Assembly: GCA_963829505.1 (NCBI GenBank)
Contig: CAWHIL010000001.1
Location: forward strand, 1,240,001 to 1,304,000
Origin: Roseiarcus sp963829505
GTDB lineage: Bacteria; Pseudomonadota; Alphaproteobacteria; Rhizobiales; Beijerinckiaceae
Reading direction: 5' to 3'
Length of the DNA stretch: 64,000 nt
In this document: piece by piece, positions 14,653 through 23,756 of the stretch
Numbering within the stretch: the stretch's first letter is position 1
How the letters are laid out: the number at the start of each line of letters is the position of its first letter
Notes under the pieces: model-generated
The model's database searches: none
Seen by the model: only the letters and a program-made list of their open reading frames with translations
Told to the model about the DNA's origin: nothing
Translations under genes and position numbers: made by a program

Positions 14653-16904
14653 GGGCGCGCCCGCGCCGCGGCCGGCAGGCGCCGGCCCCGTGGGCCCGCG
14701 GTCGCGGGCGCCGTCGCTGCTGGCGCGCGCCGCGGGCGGACGTCGCGGGCGCGCAGCGCATTCAGGGTGACGACGACCGACGAGCCCGACATGGCGATGG
14801 CCGCGATCAGCGGCGTCACATAGCCCATGATCGCGAGCGGCACGGCGATCAGATTGTAGATCGCCGAGATGTAGAGGTTCTGCACCATGAGCCGGCGGGC
14901 CCGCCGCGACAGGCGGAGCGCGTCGGCGACGGGGGCGAGACGGTCGCCGAGGAAGAGCGCGTCGGCCTGCGCCTGCGCGACATGGGCCGCGGAAATCGGC
15001 GAGATCGAGACGTAGGCCGCAGCCAGCGCCGGGGCGTCGTTGAGGCCGTCGCCGACCATCAGCGGCTTCCGCCCTTCCGCCTTCAGGGCTTCGAGACGGG
15101 CGATCTTGTCCGCAGGCTTCAAGGCCGCCGCGTAGCGGGGGACGTCGAGATCGCGCGCGGCGAGCGCCACCGCCGCCTCGCGGTCTCCCGACACGATCTC
15201 GACCGCATGGGTCCGTTTCAGCAAGGCGACGACCGCGACGGCGTCGGGGCGGAGCGCCTGGCGCACGGCGAAGACGTTTCGCCGGCCATGCGCGGAGAAA
15301 GCGATCAGCGACGCGTCCGGCCAGCGCGCCGCGACCGGCGCGGCCTCGCGCTCGGCCCCGGCGAAGGCGACCGAGCCGAGCCTCACGGTCGCGCGATCGA
15401 TCGTCGCGGCGACGCCCTCGCCGGGGAATTCTTGCGCCGGAAGCGGCTCGGTCGCGCCGGCCGCCTCCGCGATGGCGCGCGCCAGCGGATGCCGGCTTGC
15501 GAGCGCGAGGCGCCCGGCGAGCGCGAGGTCCGAAGGCGCGACGTCGGCGGCGTTGGCGAGGACGGGCCTCGGCTCGGTCAACGTGCCGGTCTTGTCGAAG
15601 ACGACCGCGTCGGCTTCGGCGAGCCGCTCGAGCGCCTCGCCCGAATGCAGGATGAGGCCCCGGCTGAAGAGCGCGCCGGCCGCCACGACCTGCACCGCGG
15701 GCACCGCGAGCCCGAGCGCGCACGGGCAGGTGATGATGAGGACGGTGATGGCGATGAGGAGCGACGGTTGCCAGCCGGCGCCGAGGAGGAGCCAGCCGAG
15801 GAAAGTCGCGAGCGCCGCGACATGGACGATCGGCACATAGAGCCGCGCCGCGCGGTCGGCGAGACGGACGTAGGACGAGCGCTGCTCGACCGCATTGGCG
15901 AGGAGGCCGTTGACCTCGTCGAGGAAGGCGCCCTTGCCGGCCGCGCGCACGCGGATGCGCAAAGCCCCGGTGAGGTTCAGCGTGCCGGAATAGACAGACG
16001 CGCCCGGCCCGACGGCGACGGGCGCCGTCTCGCCGGTGACGAGGCTCTGGTCGATCTCCGAGCGCCCGTCCTCGACCGCGCCGTCGACGGCGATGCGCTC
16101 GCCGGGCCGGGTGAGCACGAGGTCGCCCGGCTGGATCGCGGCGATCGGCGTCTCGACCGCTTCGCCGCTGTCGCTGAGCTTCGCGGCGCGATCGGCCCGC
16201 ATGGCCGAGAGGTTGACCGCAGTGTCGCGGGTGCGCCGGCGCATCCGCTGGTCGAGCAGGCGCCCGGCGAGCAGGAACATGAGCAGCATCACGGTGCCCT
16301 CGAAATAGGTCCCGTGCTGATGCGACACGGTCTGCAGGACCGACATCGAAAGCCCGAGGATGACGCCGAGCGAGATCGGCACGTCCATGTTGAGGGCGCC
16401 GAGGCGCAGCGAGCGGAAGGCGCTCTCGAAGAAGGGCATGCCGGCATAGGCCGCGCATGGCAGCGCGACGAGCGCCGAGAGCCAGTGGAAGAGGTCGCGG
16501 GTCGACGCGTTCGGGTCGTTTTCGGCCCCCGCCCAGAGCGCGACCGAGAGCAGCATGACGTTCATCGCGCCGAAGGCGGCGACGCCGAGGCAGCGAAGCA
16601 GGCGCTTCTCTTCCGCAAGCTCGGCGCTGTCGGCGGCCTCCGCCGTGAAGGGAAAGGCCGGGTAGCCGAGCGCCTCGAGCCGGTCGAGAATGGCTGGCGG
16701 TTCGATCGCGCCGTCGTCCCATTCGACGGTGACGCGCTTGTTGGCGAGATTGACCCGCGCGCCGCGGACGCCCTCCTCCCGCTTCAGGCCCTTTTCGATC
16801 GTGACGATGCAGGCGCCGCAATAGACGCCGTTGACCACGAGGTCCATGGCGGCGACGCCGTCGGCGGGATGGCGGACGAAGAGCGAGAGGTCCTGCGTGT
16901 CCAT
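14649..16904 (-). CDS. ccoI: CcoI/FixI copper-transporting P1B-type ATPase
   Basis: A 751-residue heavy-metal ATPase that supplies copper for cbb3 oxidase assembly. An N-terminal metal-binding domain carries GVYCGAC (C-x-x-C). The membrane motif is CPCALGLAVP, the phosphorylation site is DKTGTLT, and the hinge is GDGLNDAPAL. Family-specific length and the setting between ccoH and ccoS support CcoI rather than a general CopA. It starts 9 bp after the ccoH stop and overlaps ccoS. Confidence 0.95.
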   Translation of the reverse strand: MDTQDLSLFVRHPADGVAAMDLVVNGVYCGACIVTIEKGLKREEGVRGARVNLANKRVTVEWDDGAIEPPAILDRLEALGYPAFPFTAEAADSAELAEEKRLLRCLGVAAFGAMNVMLLSVALWAGAENDPNASTRDLFHWLSALVALPCAAYAGMPFFESAFRSLRLGALNMDVPISLGVILGLSMSVLQTVSHQHGTYFEGTVMLLMFLLAGRLLDQRMRRRTRDTAVNLSAMRADRAAKLSDSGEAVETPIAAIQPGDLVLTRPGERIAVDGAVEDGRSEIDQSLVTGETAPVAVGPGASVYSGTLNLTGALRIRVRAAGKGAFLDEVNGLLANAVEQRSSYVRLADRAARLYVPIVHVAALATFLGWLLLGAGWQPSLLIAITVLIITCPCALGLAVPAVQVVAAGALFSRGLILHSGEALERLAEADAVVFDKTGTLTEPRPVLANAADVAPSDLALAGRLALASRHPLARAIAEAAGATEPLPAQEFPGEGVAATIDRATVRLGSVAFAGAEREAAPVAARWPDASLIAFSAHGRRNVFAVRQALRPDAVAVVALLKRTHAVEIVSGDREAAVALAARDLDVPRYAAALKPADKIARLEALKAEGRKPLMVGDGLNDAPALAAAYVSISPISAAHVAQAQADALFLGDRLAPVADALRLSRRARRLMVQNLYISAIYNLIAVPLAIMGYVTPLIAAIAMSGSSVVVTLNALRARDVRPRRAPAATAPATAGPRGRRLPAAARARP

Positions 16905-16913
16905 GCGGGCCCT

Positions 16914-17405
16914 TCAGTCCGACGCGGTGTCCGTCACATTGAGCTTGTTCTCGCTGCGGAACATCCGCGCCGCGCCGCGGCTCGCCTCGATGACGAGCGT
17001 CCAGCGCCCGCGCCCGACCGGCGCTGCGACGCCCTCGTAATTGTCGCCGTCGGAAACGAGCGGCGCGGCCCGGTCGAGGGACGCGTCGAACGGATGCTGG
17101 AAGCGCGCGGTGACGGTGAGATCGGGGATCGGCGCGCCGTCGCGGTCGTGGAACTCGACCATCACCCGCTCGCCCGCGCCCTCGGCCCGGGTCATCACGT
17201 CGGCCTTCCAGCCGCGCTCGTCCTGGGCGCGCGCTTCGGCGATGCGGCCGTTGAACGCCTGGCTCGCGTCATACGGGTTTTCGAGCTCGCCGCCGCGCAG
17301 CGTGTGCACGGCGAAATAGATCAGCGCGACGTTCGCCGAGAACATCACGAGAAAAAAGCCGCCGAGCCAGGCGAGAACCTTGGGGCCTGTCAGTTCACCG
17401 GACAC
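16914..17405 (-). CDS. ccoH: CcoH/FixH cbb3 oxidase assembly protein
   Basis: A 163-residue protein with one N-terminal membrane helix (about 8-33, KVLAWLGGFFLVMFSANVAL) and a periplasmic domain. NPYDASQAFN and the closing GRWTLVIEA segment match FixH. It helps assemble the cbb3 oxidase with CcoI. It lies 81 bp downstream of the true (frameshift-corrected) end of ccoG and upstream of ccoI, the standard gene order. Confidence 0.92.
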   Translation of the reverse strand: MSGELTGPKVLAWLGGFFLVMFSANVALIYFAVHTLRGGELENPYDASQAFNGRIAEARAQDERGWKADVMTRAEGAGERVMVEFHDRDGAPIPDLTVTARFQHPFDASLDRAAPLVSDGDNYEGVAAPVGRGRWTLVIEASRGAARMFRSENKLNVTDTASD

Positions 17406-17486
17406 GAGACTTTTCCTTCACCAGACGGCGCAACTATGCGCCGGCCCCCGCGCGCCCCACAAGTTCCTCGTTGTCGCGCCCCTCTC

Positions 17487-18939
17487 TCAGGGCGCGAAGA
17501 AGTTGTCGACCACGACGCTGCGCTCGCCGGTCGCGACGTCGGTGGCCGCGAAGGTGATCGGCGTCGATGACGCCTTGAGGTTCGTTTCCGGCGCGGTCGT
17601 CACGTAGACGGGGACTTCGAGCGTCGAGTTCGGGATCGAGGCGGACGCCGAGCCGGCCGTCCGGCAGGGGCTTGGCGACGTCGCTCCTGACCGCGATCTG
17701 GGGAATTCCGGTCACTTCGAGCGCGAAGGTCTGCGGCTCCGCGAGCTTGTTGGCGAAGCGCAGGGTGTAGCCGTTGCGGATGCCGCCCTCGGCGGTCTGG
17801 GTGAAGAGCGGCGCGCGGACGTGCAGAACGCTGAGGTGCGAGTTCGACCGGGTGGCCAGCACATAGAGCATGATCGCGCCGGTCAGCGCGATCAGCACGG
17901 CGTACATGATCGTGCGCGGGCGAACGAAGCGATAGACGTTCTTTTCGCCGTGCTGGCGGCGTTCGCGGTTCTCGTCGGTGTCGTAGGCGATGAGCCGGAT
18001 CGGCCGGTTGATCTTGGCCATCACCGCGTCGCAGGCGTCGACGCAGAGGCCGCAGTTGATGCAGCCGAGCTGCGAGCCTTTGCGGATGTCGATGCCGGTC
18101 GGGCAGACGTTGACGCACTGTCGGCAGTCGACGCAGTCGCCGGCGCTGTCGCCCTGCGCGCGGCTGCGGGCCGCCGCCTTGACCGACATCCGCGGCTCGC
18201 CCCGATCCGTCTCGTAGGTGACGCAGAGCGCCTCGGGGTCGGTGAGCGCTGCCTGGATGCGCGGCCACGGGCACATGTAGAGGCAGACCTGCTCGCGCAT
18301 GTGGCCGGCGAGCGTATAGGTCGTGAACGTCAGAATGCCGGCCCAGATGTAGGCGATGGCCGGCGCCTGAAGCGTGAAGAACTCACGCACCAGCGTCGGG
18401 GCGTCGACGAAATAGAGCATCGCGGCGCCGCCGGTGGCGAGCGCGATCACGAGCCAGGCCGCGTGCTTCGAAACGCGCTTGACGATCTTTTCCGTCGTCC
18501 ACGGCTGGGCGTCGAGCCGGATGCGGTCGCGACGGTCGCCCTCGATCCGGCGTTCGACCCAGAAGTAGAGGTCCGTCCACACGGTCTGCGGGCAGGCGTA
18601 GCCGCACCAGACGCGACCGAAGAGGGCGTTCGACAGGAAGAGGATGAGCGAGGCGATGATCAGCAGGCCGGTGAAATAATAGACTTCCTGCGGCCAGATC
18701 TGGATGAAGAAAAAGTAGAACCGCGAGTGCGCGATGTCGGCGAGCACCGCCTGGTGCGGCAGGTTCGGCCCACGGTTCCAGCGGACGAAAGGCAGAATGT
18801 AATAGACGCCAAGCGCGATCCACAGGACGATCCATTTGATGCGCCGGTAAGTCCCCCACACGCGCTGCGGGTAGACCTTCCTGGCCGCCTCATACAATGG
18901 ACCGTCGTCGTAGACCTCCCCGGCGCCGATGCTCGCCAC
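17487..18939 (-). CDS. ccoG: CcoG/FixG polyferredoxin, frameshifted near its 3' end
   Basis: A membrane-bound iron-sulfur protein of cbb3 assembly, thought to reduce copper. It has several membrane helices, a CGYACPQTVW motif, a C-x-x-x-C in CLYMCPWPR, and two 4Fe-4S clusters (CVDCRQCVNVCPTGID and CINCGLCVDAC). The main frame reads through PLPDGRLGVR, then loses family character; the expected IG-fold end (SIPNSTLEVPVYV through ERSVVVDNFFAP and TGA at 17487) is in another frame. One extra base at about 17640-17642 explains this. GTG 18939 is the likely start, 12 bp after the ccoP stop. Confidence 0.9.
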
Positions 18940-18950
18940 AACGCCAACCC

Positions 18951-19829
18951 TTACTTGCCGCCGCCCAGGCTGTGAACATACACCGCCAGCGACTTGATTG
19001 TCTCGGGGTCGAGCCGCTTGCCCCACGCCGGCATCTGGCTGTTGCGGGCGTTGGTGATCGTATAGATCAGGTCGGGAACGTCATTGCCGTACAGCCACAC
19101 TTTGGTGGTGAGGTTGGCGGACCCCATGTCGGTGTTGCCCTTGCCGTCCTCGCCGTGGCAGGCGACGCAATTGTCGGCGAAGATCTTCTTGCCGGCGGCG
19201 ACGTCGACGCCCTGCTCGGGCTCGAGGCCGTCGAGGGTGCGCACGTAGCTCGCGACCTGACGGATCTCTTCGGGCTTGAGGATGCCGTCCCTGCCGAACG
19301 CCGGCATGGCGCTCGTGTGGGTGTCGGCGTCGTCGGCCTGGCGGACGCCATGGGTGATGGTCTGCTGGATCTGGTCGAGCGTCCCGCCCCACAGCCACCG
19401 GCCGGCGGTCAGGTTGGGGTAGCCCTTCTGGCCTTGTCCGCCCGAGCCGTGGCAGGGCGTGCAATTGTCGCCGAAGGCGGCCTTGCCCTGCGCCAGAGCG
19501 AGTTCGAGGAGCTTCGGATCGTTTTCGATCTGGCTGAGGTTCGCCTTGTCGAGGCCGGCCGCCAGGTCGTGGCGCGCCTGCTGTCCCGCGGCGACTTCCG
19601 CCAGCACGGCGGCGCGGTTGGTGTGGCCGAGGACGCCCGGCGTGAAGCCGCTCAGAAGCGGCCATGACGGATAGACGATCCAGTAGAGGACCGAGAAGAC
19701 GATCGTCGCGTAGAACATCCACAGCCACCAGCGCGGCAGCGGCGTGTTCAATTCGCGCACGCCGTCCCACTCATGTCCGGTCGTTGTCTGGCCGGAAACC
19801 TTGTCGACTTGAACCGGGTCGGTGATCAT
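18951..19829 (-). CDS. ccoP: cbb3 oxidase diheme cytochrome c subunit CcoP
   Basis: A 292-residue membrane-anchored diheme cytochrome c that passes electrons to CcoO and CcoN. An N-terminal FixP segment (GHEWDGVRELNTPLPRWW) and one or two helices precede two class I heme sites, CTPCH and CVACH, each followed by a downstream axial Met region (SAMPAFG, SQMPAWG). It starts 3 bp after the ccoQ stop, and the order ccoN-O-Q-P is complete. Confidence 0.97.
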   Translation of the reverse strand: MITDPVQVDKVSGQTTTGHEWDGVRELNTPLPRWWLWMFYATIVFSVLYWIVYPSWPLLSGFTPGVLGHTNRAAVLAEVAAGQQARHDLAAGLDKANLSQIENDPKLLELALAQGKAAFGDNCTPCHGSGGQGQKGYPNLTAGRWLWGGTLDQIQQTITHGVRQADDADTHTSAMPAFGRDGILKPEEIRQVASYVRTLDGLEPEQGVDVAAGKKIFADNCVACHGEDGKGNTDMGSANLTTKVWLYGNDVPDLIYTITNARNSQMPAWGKRLDPETIKSLAVYVHSLGGGK

Positions 19830-19832
19830 CCC

Positions 19833-19988
19833 TCAATCCTCCCGCAGCGGCATGCGGGCCGCATTGCGAAACTGCGAGCCGTTCTTCGGCCAAAGCGCGT
19901 AGACGAGCGTCGCAAGAAAAAACACGAAGCAGTAGAGCGTGCCGGCCGATTGGGCGAACTGAGCCAGCCATTCGTAGGTCGACGCCAT
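19833..19988 (-). CDS. ccoQ: cbb3 oxidase small subunit CcoQ/FixQ
   Basis: A 51-residue single-helix protein (MASTYEWLAQFAQSAGTLYC at its start, then FVFFLATLVYALWPKN). The helix followed by WPKN and a basic tail is the FixQ pattern. It stabilises CcoP in the oxidase. It lies exactly between ccoO and ccoP. Confidence 0.92.
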   Translation of the reverse strand: MASTYEWLAQFAQSAGTLYCFVFFLATLVYALWPKNGSQFRNAARMPLRED

Positions 19989-20006
19989 GACTTGTCCCCT
20001 TAAAGG

Positions 20007-20774
20007 TCAGCGCAGGTTGGCCTTGTCGTCGAACTGCTTGAAGTCGACGAGCGTGCCGAGCATCTGCAGGTACGCGATGACGGCGTCGCCCTCGGTGATC
20101 TCGGGCGATCCGGGATAGAACTTGCGCACCGCCGCCTTCGGATAACGCTTGAGCAGCGCCGCGGCCTCGGGAGCGTCAGGCGAACCCGCCTGGGCCTTGA
20201 GGTCGGCCATGACGTTGGCCACCTGCTCGTCGGTGTAGGGAACGCCGACGATCCGGTTGGTCGCGACGTCGGCTTCGATCTCGCGCGTGTCGAGGGGCGT
20301 GTCGAACAGGAAGCCGTAGGTCGGCATGATCGACTGCGGCACGACCGAGCGCGGATTCATGAGGTGCGCCACGTGCCAGGCGTCGGTGTACTTGCCGCCG
20401 ACCCGGGCGACGTCCGGGCCGTTGCGCTTAGAGCCCCACTGGAACGGGTGATCGTACATGCTCTCGGCCGCGAGCGAGAAGTGGCCGTAGCGCTCCACCT
20501 CGTCACGCAGCGAGCGGATCATCTGGCTGTGGCAGAGGTAGCAGCCTTCGCGCACGTAGATGTTCCGGCCGGCGAGTTCGAGCGGCGAGTAGGGCCGCAT
20601 GCCCTCGACGGTTTCGATGGTGCTCTTGAGGTAGAAGAGGGGGACGATCTCGACCAGGCCGCCGATGGCGACCATGATGAGAATGCCGATCACGAGGAGG
20701 ATCGGGTTCTTTTCCAGGATGTGATGCCTGGCGAAGAACGAGGAGCCGCCCGGCGTCTGTGTAGTGCTGCTCAT
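20007..20774 (-). CDS. ccoO: cbb3 oxidase monoheme cytochrome c subunit CcoO
   Basis: A 255-residue membrane cytochrome c with an N-terminal anchor (NPILLVIGILIMVAIGGLVEI) and one heme site, CYLCH in REGCYLCHSQMIR, with the axial Met expected in SIMPTYGFL. It relays electrons from CcoP to the catalytic subunit. The gene is 11 bp downstream of ccoN. Confidence 0.97.
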   Translation of the reverse strand: MSSTTQTPGGSSFFARHHILEKNPILLVIGILIMVAIGGLVEIVPLFYLKSTIETVEGMRPYSPLELAGRNIYVREGCYLCHSQMIRSLRDEVERYGHFSLAAESMYDHPFQWGSKRNGPDVARVGGKYTDAWHVAHLMNPRSVVPQSIMPTYGFLFDTPLDTREIEADVATNRIVGVPYTDEQVANVMADLKAQAGSPDAPEAAALLKRYPKAAVRKFYPGSPEITEGDAVIAYLQMLGTLVDFKQFDDKANLR

Positions 20775-20785
20775 GGCTCAGGTCC

Positions 20786-22441
20786 TCATTCGGCGGGCTG
20801 GAGGGCGGGCTGCGCCTCGGGCGCCGCTGCCTCGGAGGCCGTGATCGTCATCCAGACGTTGTACAGCATCAGGCAGTAGGCAATGAGGAACAGGAGGCCG
20901 CCGAGCATTCGGATCACGTAGAACGGATGCATCGCCGCGACCGTCTCGATGAACGAGTACTCGAGGTAGCCCTGCGGGGTGTAGCTACGCCACATCAGGC
21001 CCTGAAGGATGCCCGACACCCACATCGAGGTGATGTAGAGGACGATGCCGAGCGTCGCGATCCAGAAGTGCCAGTTGACGAGTTTGAGCGAGTAGAGGTC
21101 GCGCTTCTGCCACAGCCAGGGGACGAGGCAGTAGATCGCGCCGAACGAGACGAAGGCGACCCAGCCGAGCGCGCCCGAGTGCACGTGGCCGACGGTCCAG
21201 TCGGTGTAGTGCGACAGCGAGTTGACCGTCTTGATCGACATCGCCGGGCCTTCGAAGGTCGACATGCCGTAGAAGGCGACCGACACGACGAGCATGCGCA
21301 ACACCGGGTCGGTGCGCAGTTTGTCCCAGGCGCCAGAGAGCGTCAGCAGGCCGTTGATCATGCCGCCCCACGAGGGCATCCACAGCATGACCGAGAAGGT
21401 CATGCCGAGCGTCTGCGTCCAGTCGGGCAACGCCGTATAGTGCAGGTGGTGCGGGCCGGCCCAGATGTAGAGGAAGATCAGCGCCCAGAAGTGGATGATC
21501 GACAGCCGGTAGGAATAGATCGGCCGCTCCGCCCGCTTCGGCACGAAGTAGTACATGATGGCGAGGAAGCCCGCGGTGAGGAAGAAGCCGACCGCGTTGT
21601 GGCCGTACCACCACTGGAACATCGCATCCTGCACGCCGCTCCACACGATGTAGGAATGGGCGGAGAAGAACGACACCGGCACGGCCGCGTTGTTGCCGAG
21701 GTGCAGCATGGCGATGGTCAGGATCATCGCCAGGTAGAACCAGTTGGCGACGAAGATATGGGGCTCCTTGCGGCGGTAGAGGGTGCCGAGGAAGACGAGC
21801 AGGTAGACGACCCAGACGATGGTCAGCCACAGGTCCGCGTACCATTCGGGCTCGGCGTATTCCTTGCCGTCGGTGATGCCGAGCAGGTAGCCCGTGCCGG
21901 CGATCAGGATGAAGAAGTTGTAGCCGATGACCACGAACCAGGGCGCGATGTCGCCGACCATCCGGGCCCGGCAGGTGCGCTGCACGACGTAGAAGGAGGT
22001 CGCCAGCAACACGTTGCCGCCGAAGGCGAAGATGACCGCCGAGGTATGCAGCGGCCGCAGGCGGCCGAAATTGAACCAGGGCGGGAGGTTGAGGTCGGGG
22101 AAGGCGAGTTCGGAGGCGATGTAGACGCCGACCGCCATGCCTGCGAAGCCCCAGAAGAGCGCCATGATCGTCGAGAACTTGACAGGCCCGAAGTTGTAGT
22201 TGGGCAGGCCGTTGATCTCGAGCGGCGGCCGTTCGGCGGGCCGCGCGCTGAAGCGCTTGAAGATCGCGAAGATGGCGAGCGCCGCGCAGATGACGCCGAG
22301 CCCCATATGGAAAGCGAAGGCGGGCTCGATGGTCTTGATCGCGACGAACAGGCAAAGCAGGCCGAGGATCGCGAGCACTGCGATCATCGCGATTTCGCCG
22401 CTCCAGAGCGACTTTGGTTGAGATACCGTCTGCATTCTCAT
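20786..22441 (-). CDS. ccoN: cbb3 oxidase catalytic subunit CcoN
   Basis: The catalytic heme-copper subunit of a high-affinity cbb3 oxidase, about 551 residues with 12 or more membrane helices. Signature regions are RPLHTSAVIFAFGGN, QWWYGHNAVGFFLTAG, WAGPHHLHYTALPDW and TVGHVHSGALGW, which carry heme and CuB histidines. It should support respiration at low oxygen. The start is ATG 22441 or the in-frame ATG 22435 (MQTVSQPK); upstream extension into 22.5-22.7 kb lacks family character. Confidence 0.97.
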   Translation of the reverse strand: MRMQTVSQPKSLWSGEIAMIAVLAILGLLCLFVAIKTIEPAFAFHMGLGVICAALAIFAIFKRFSARPAERPPLEINGLPNYNFGPVKFSTIMALFWGFAGMAVGVYIASELAFPDLNLPPWFNFGRLRPLHTSAVIFAFGGNVLLATSFYVVQRTCRARMVGDIAPWFVVIGYNFFILIAGTGYLLGITDGKEYAEPEWYADLWLTIVWVVYLLVFLGTLYRRKEPHIFVANWFYLAMILTIAMLHLGNNAAVPVSFFSAHSYIVWSGVQDAMFQWWYGHNAVGFFLTAGFLAIMYYFVPKRAERPIYSYRLSIIHFWALIFLYIWAGPHHLHYTALPDWTQTLGMTFSVMLWMPSWGGMINGLLTLSGAWDKLRTDPVLRMLVVSVAFYGMSTFEGPAMSIKTVNSLSHYTDWTVGHVHSGALGWVAFVSFGAIYCLVPWLWQKRDLYSLKLVNWHFWIATLGIVLYITSMWVSGILQGLMWRSYTPQGYLEYSFIETVAAMHPFYVIRMLGGLLFLIAYCLMLYNVWMTITASEAAAPEAQPALQPAE

Positions 22442-22779
22442 CCCCAACACGGATAGGACCACGTTCCCGTGGCCTTCGGCGGCGCGGGGGCGCGGCCCAA
22501 AAGCCCCAAAAACGGCTAGGCGAATCACGGCTTTCGGGCAGCTTGACGGGCCTGCGGCCGAACTTCGCGACGAAAACTCTAATGCATGGTCGCCCGTAAC
22601 CCGTCCACCCGTTCCATCGTCGCATCTGACGCAGGGAAAGGCGGAGGCGCGGAAGAATTGCCGGGCAAGCGCTGTGTCACGAGGTTTTCGAGGCAATTCC
22701 GGGCGCTTGGAAGCCTGCTATGTGACCATCTGTCGCAGCGATACCAGGCTTCGCAAACGCCCGCGCGACGCGAGGGCGA
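22442..22779 (-). promoter_or_regulatory. Intergenic region upstream of ccoN
   Basis: This 338-bp spacer must hold the ccoNOQP promoter. I looked for a TTGAT-N4-ATCAA FNR/FixK site and found none convincing. The region is otherwise GC-rich and non-coding. Confidence 0.4.
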
Positions 22780-23508
22780 TCAGGCGACGGGCGCGAGTTC
22801 GGCTTCGCGCGTTTCCGCAAGCGGCCGCACGGCGTCGCGGTCGGCGGCCGCCAGTCTTGCGAGCCCATCCGGACGCACGATCTCGACCCGGCGCTTGCGC
22901 GGCAGCCGGAGGAAGCCGCGGTCGCGGAAGAGGGTGAAGGTGCGGCTGACCGTCTCGATGGTGAGCCCGAGATAGTCGGCGATGTCCTGGCGCTGCATGG
23001 CGAGGTCGAGGACGAGCGCGTCGGGGCCCGGATTTCGCCCCGCGAGCATGCACAGGAACCAGGCGAGCCGCTCCTCGGCCGAACTCCGGCCGATCATCAT
23101 CATGTGATCGATCGACAAGGTCAGCGCCCGGGTCGCGCCCTCAAACAGGGCGGCGTTCAGCCGCGGATCGTCGTTCATGCGGACCCGGCAGGCGTGGCGC
23201 GGCAGGATCGCCATGGCGGCGTCGTCCACCGCCTCGATCGTCAGCTTGTGGACCGCATCAGGCTCGAGCCCGCAGACGTCTCCGGGCATGTAAAAGGCGA
23301 AGACCTGCCTGCGGCCGTCGCGGGTGAACTTCACCGCCCGGAACATGCCGCGCATGACGAGATAGTAGCTGTCGGTCGGGTCGCCCTCCCCGACGACCTC
23401 GAGGCCGGCGTCGAAGGGCACGATCAGGGCGTCGAAATGCGGAAAGCTCCGGGCAAACAGCTCGCCCAGGGGAGCGCCTTGAAGGGTGTGGCTGAATGCG
23501 TAGGCCAT
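22780..23508 (-). CDS. Crp/FNR-family regulator, FixK-like
   Basis: A 242-residue regulator with a cyclic-nucleotide-type sensor fold (residues about 15-130, GEGDPTDSYYLVMRGMFRAVK) and a C-terminal Crp-type HTH. The recognition helix (LGLTIETVSRTFTLFRDRG) has the E-T-V-S-R set that reads TTGAT half-sites. The N-terminus lacks the cysteine cluster of FNR, so it fits FixK-type rather than oxygen-sensing FNR proteins. Its position upstream of ccoN on the same strand suggests it controls the cbb3 genes. ATG 23508 (MAYAFSHTL) is chosen; the longer in-frame start is low-complexity. Confidence 0.88.
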   Translation of the reverse strand: MAYAFSHTLQGAPLGELFARSFPHFDALIVPFDAGLEVVGEGDPTDSYYLVMRGMFRAVKFTRDGRRQVFAFYMPGDVCGLEPDAVHKLTIEAVDDAAMAILPRHACRVRMNDDPRLNAALFEGATRALTLSIDHMMMIGRSSAEERLAWFLCMLAGRNPGPDALVLDLAMQRQDIADYLGLTIETVSRTFTLFRDRGFLRLPRKRRVEIVRPDGLARLAAADRDAVRPLAETREAELAPVA

Positions 23509-23756
23509 TTGCCTTCGTTCCCCGCGGGCGCGGGTGGGGGCCTCGGCTGACCCTTTGCGCTCGCGCCGGTTTTCGCCTTTCGTCGGTGGACTATATGGTT
23601 GCGGCGGTTCCCGGAGGAACATGGCGTTTTGCCGCAGCCGCGCTCGGCCCAGGCTTCGCAAGCGGAAAAGCGCGTGTCTTCCCGGGGAAAGACTTGCGAA
23701 ACCCGGGCCGGCCGTCTCGACAGCCCGCGGCAAAGGCGCCAGTTCCTGTCTTGTCC

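Noticed and set aside
22442..22779. FNR/FixK box upstream of ccoN
   Set aside because: Expected from the biology, but no TTGAT-N4-ATCAA or close variant is visible on either strand.
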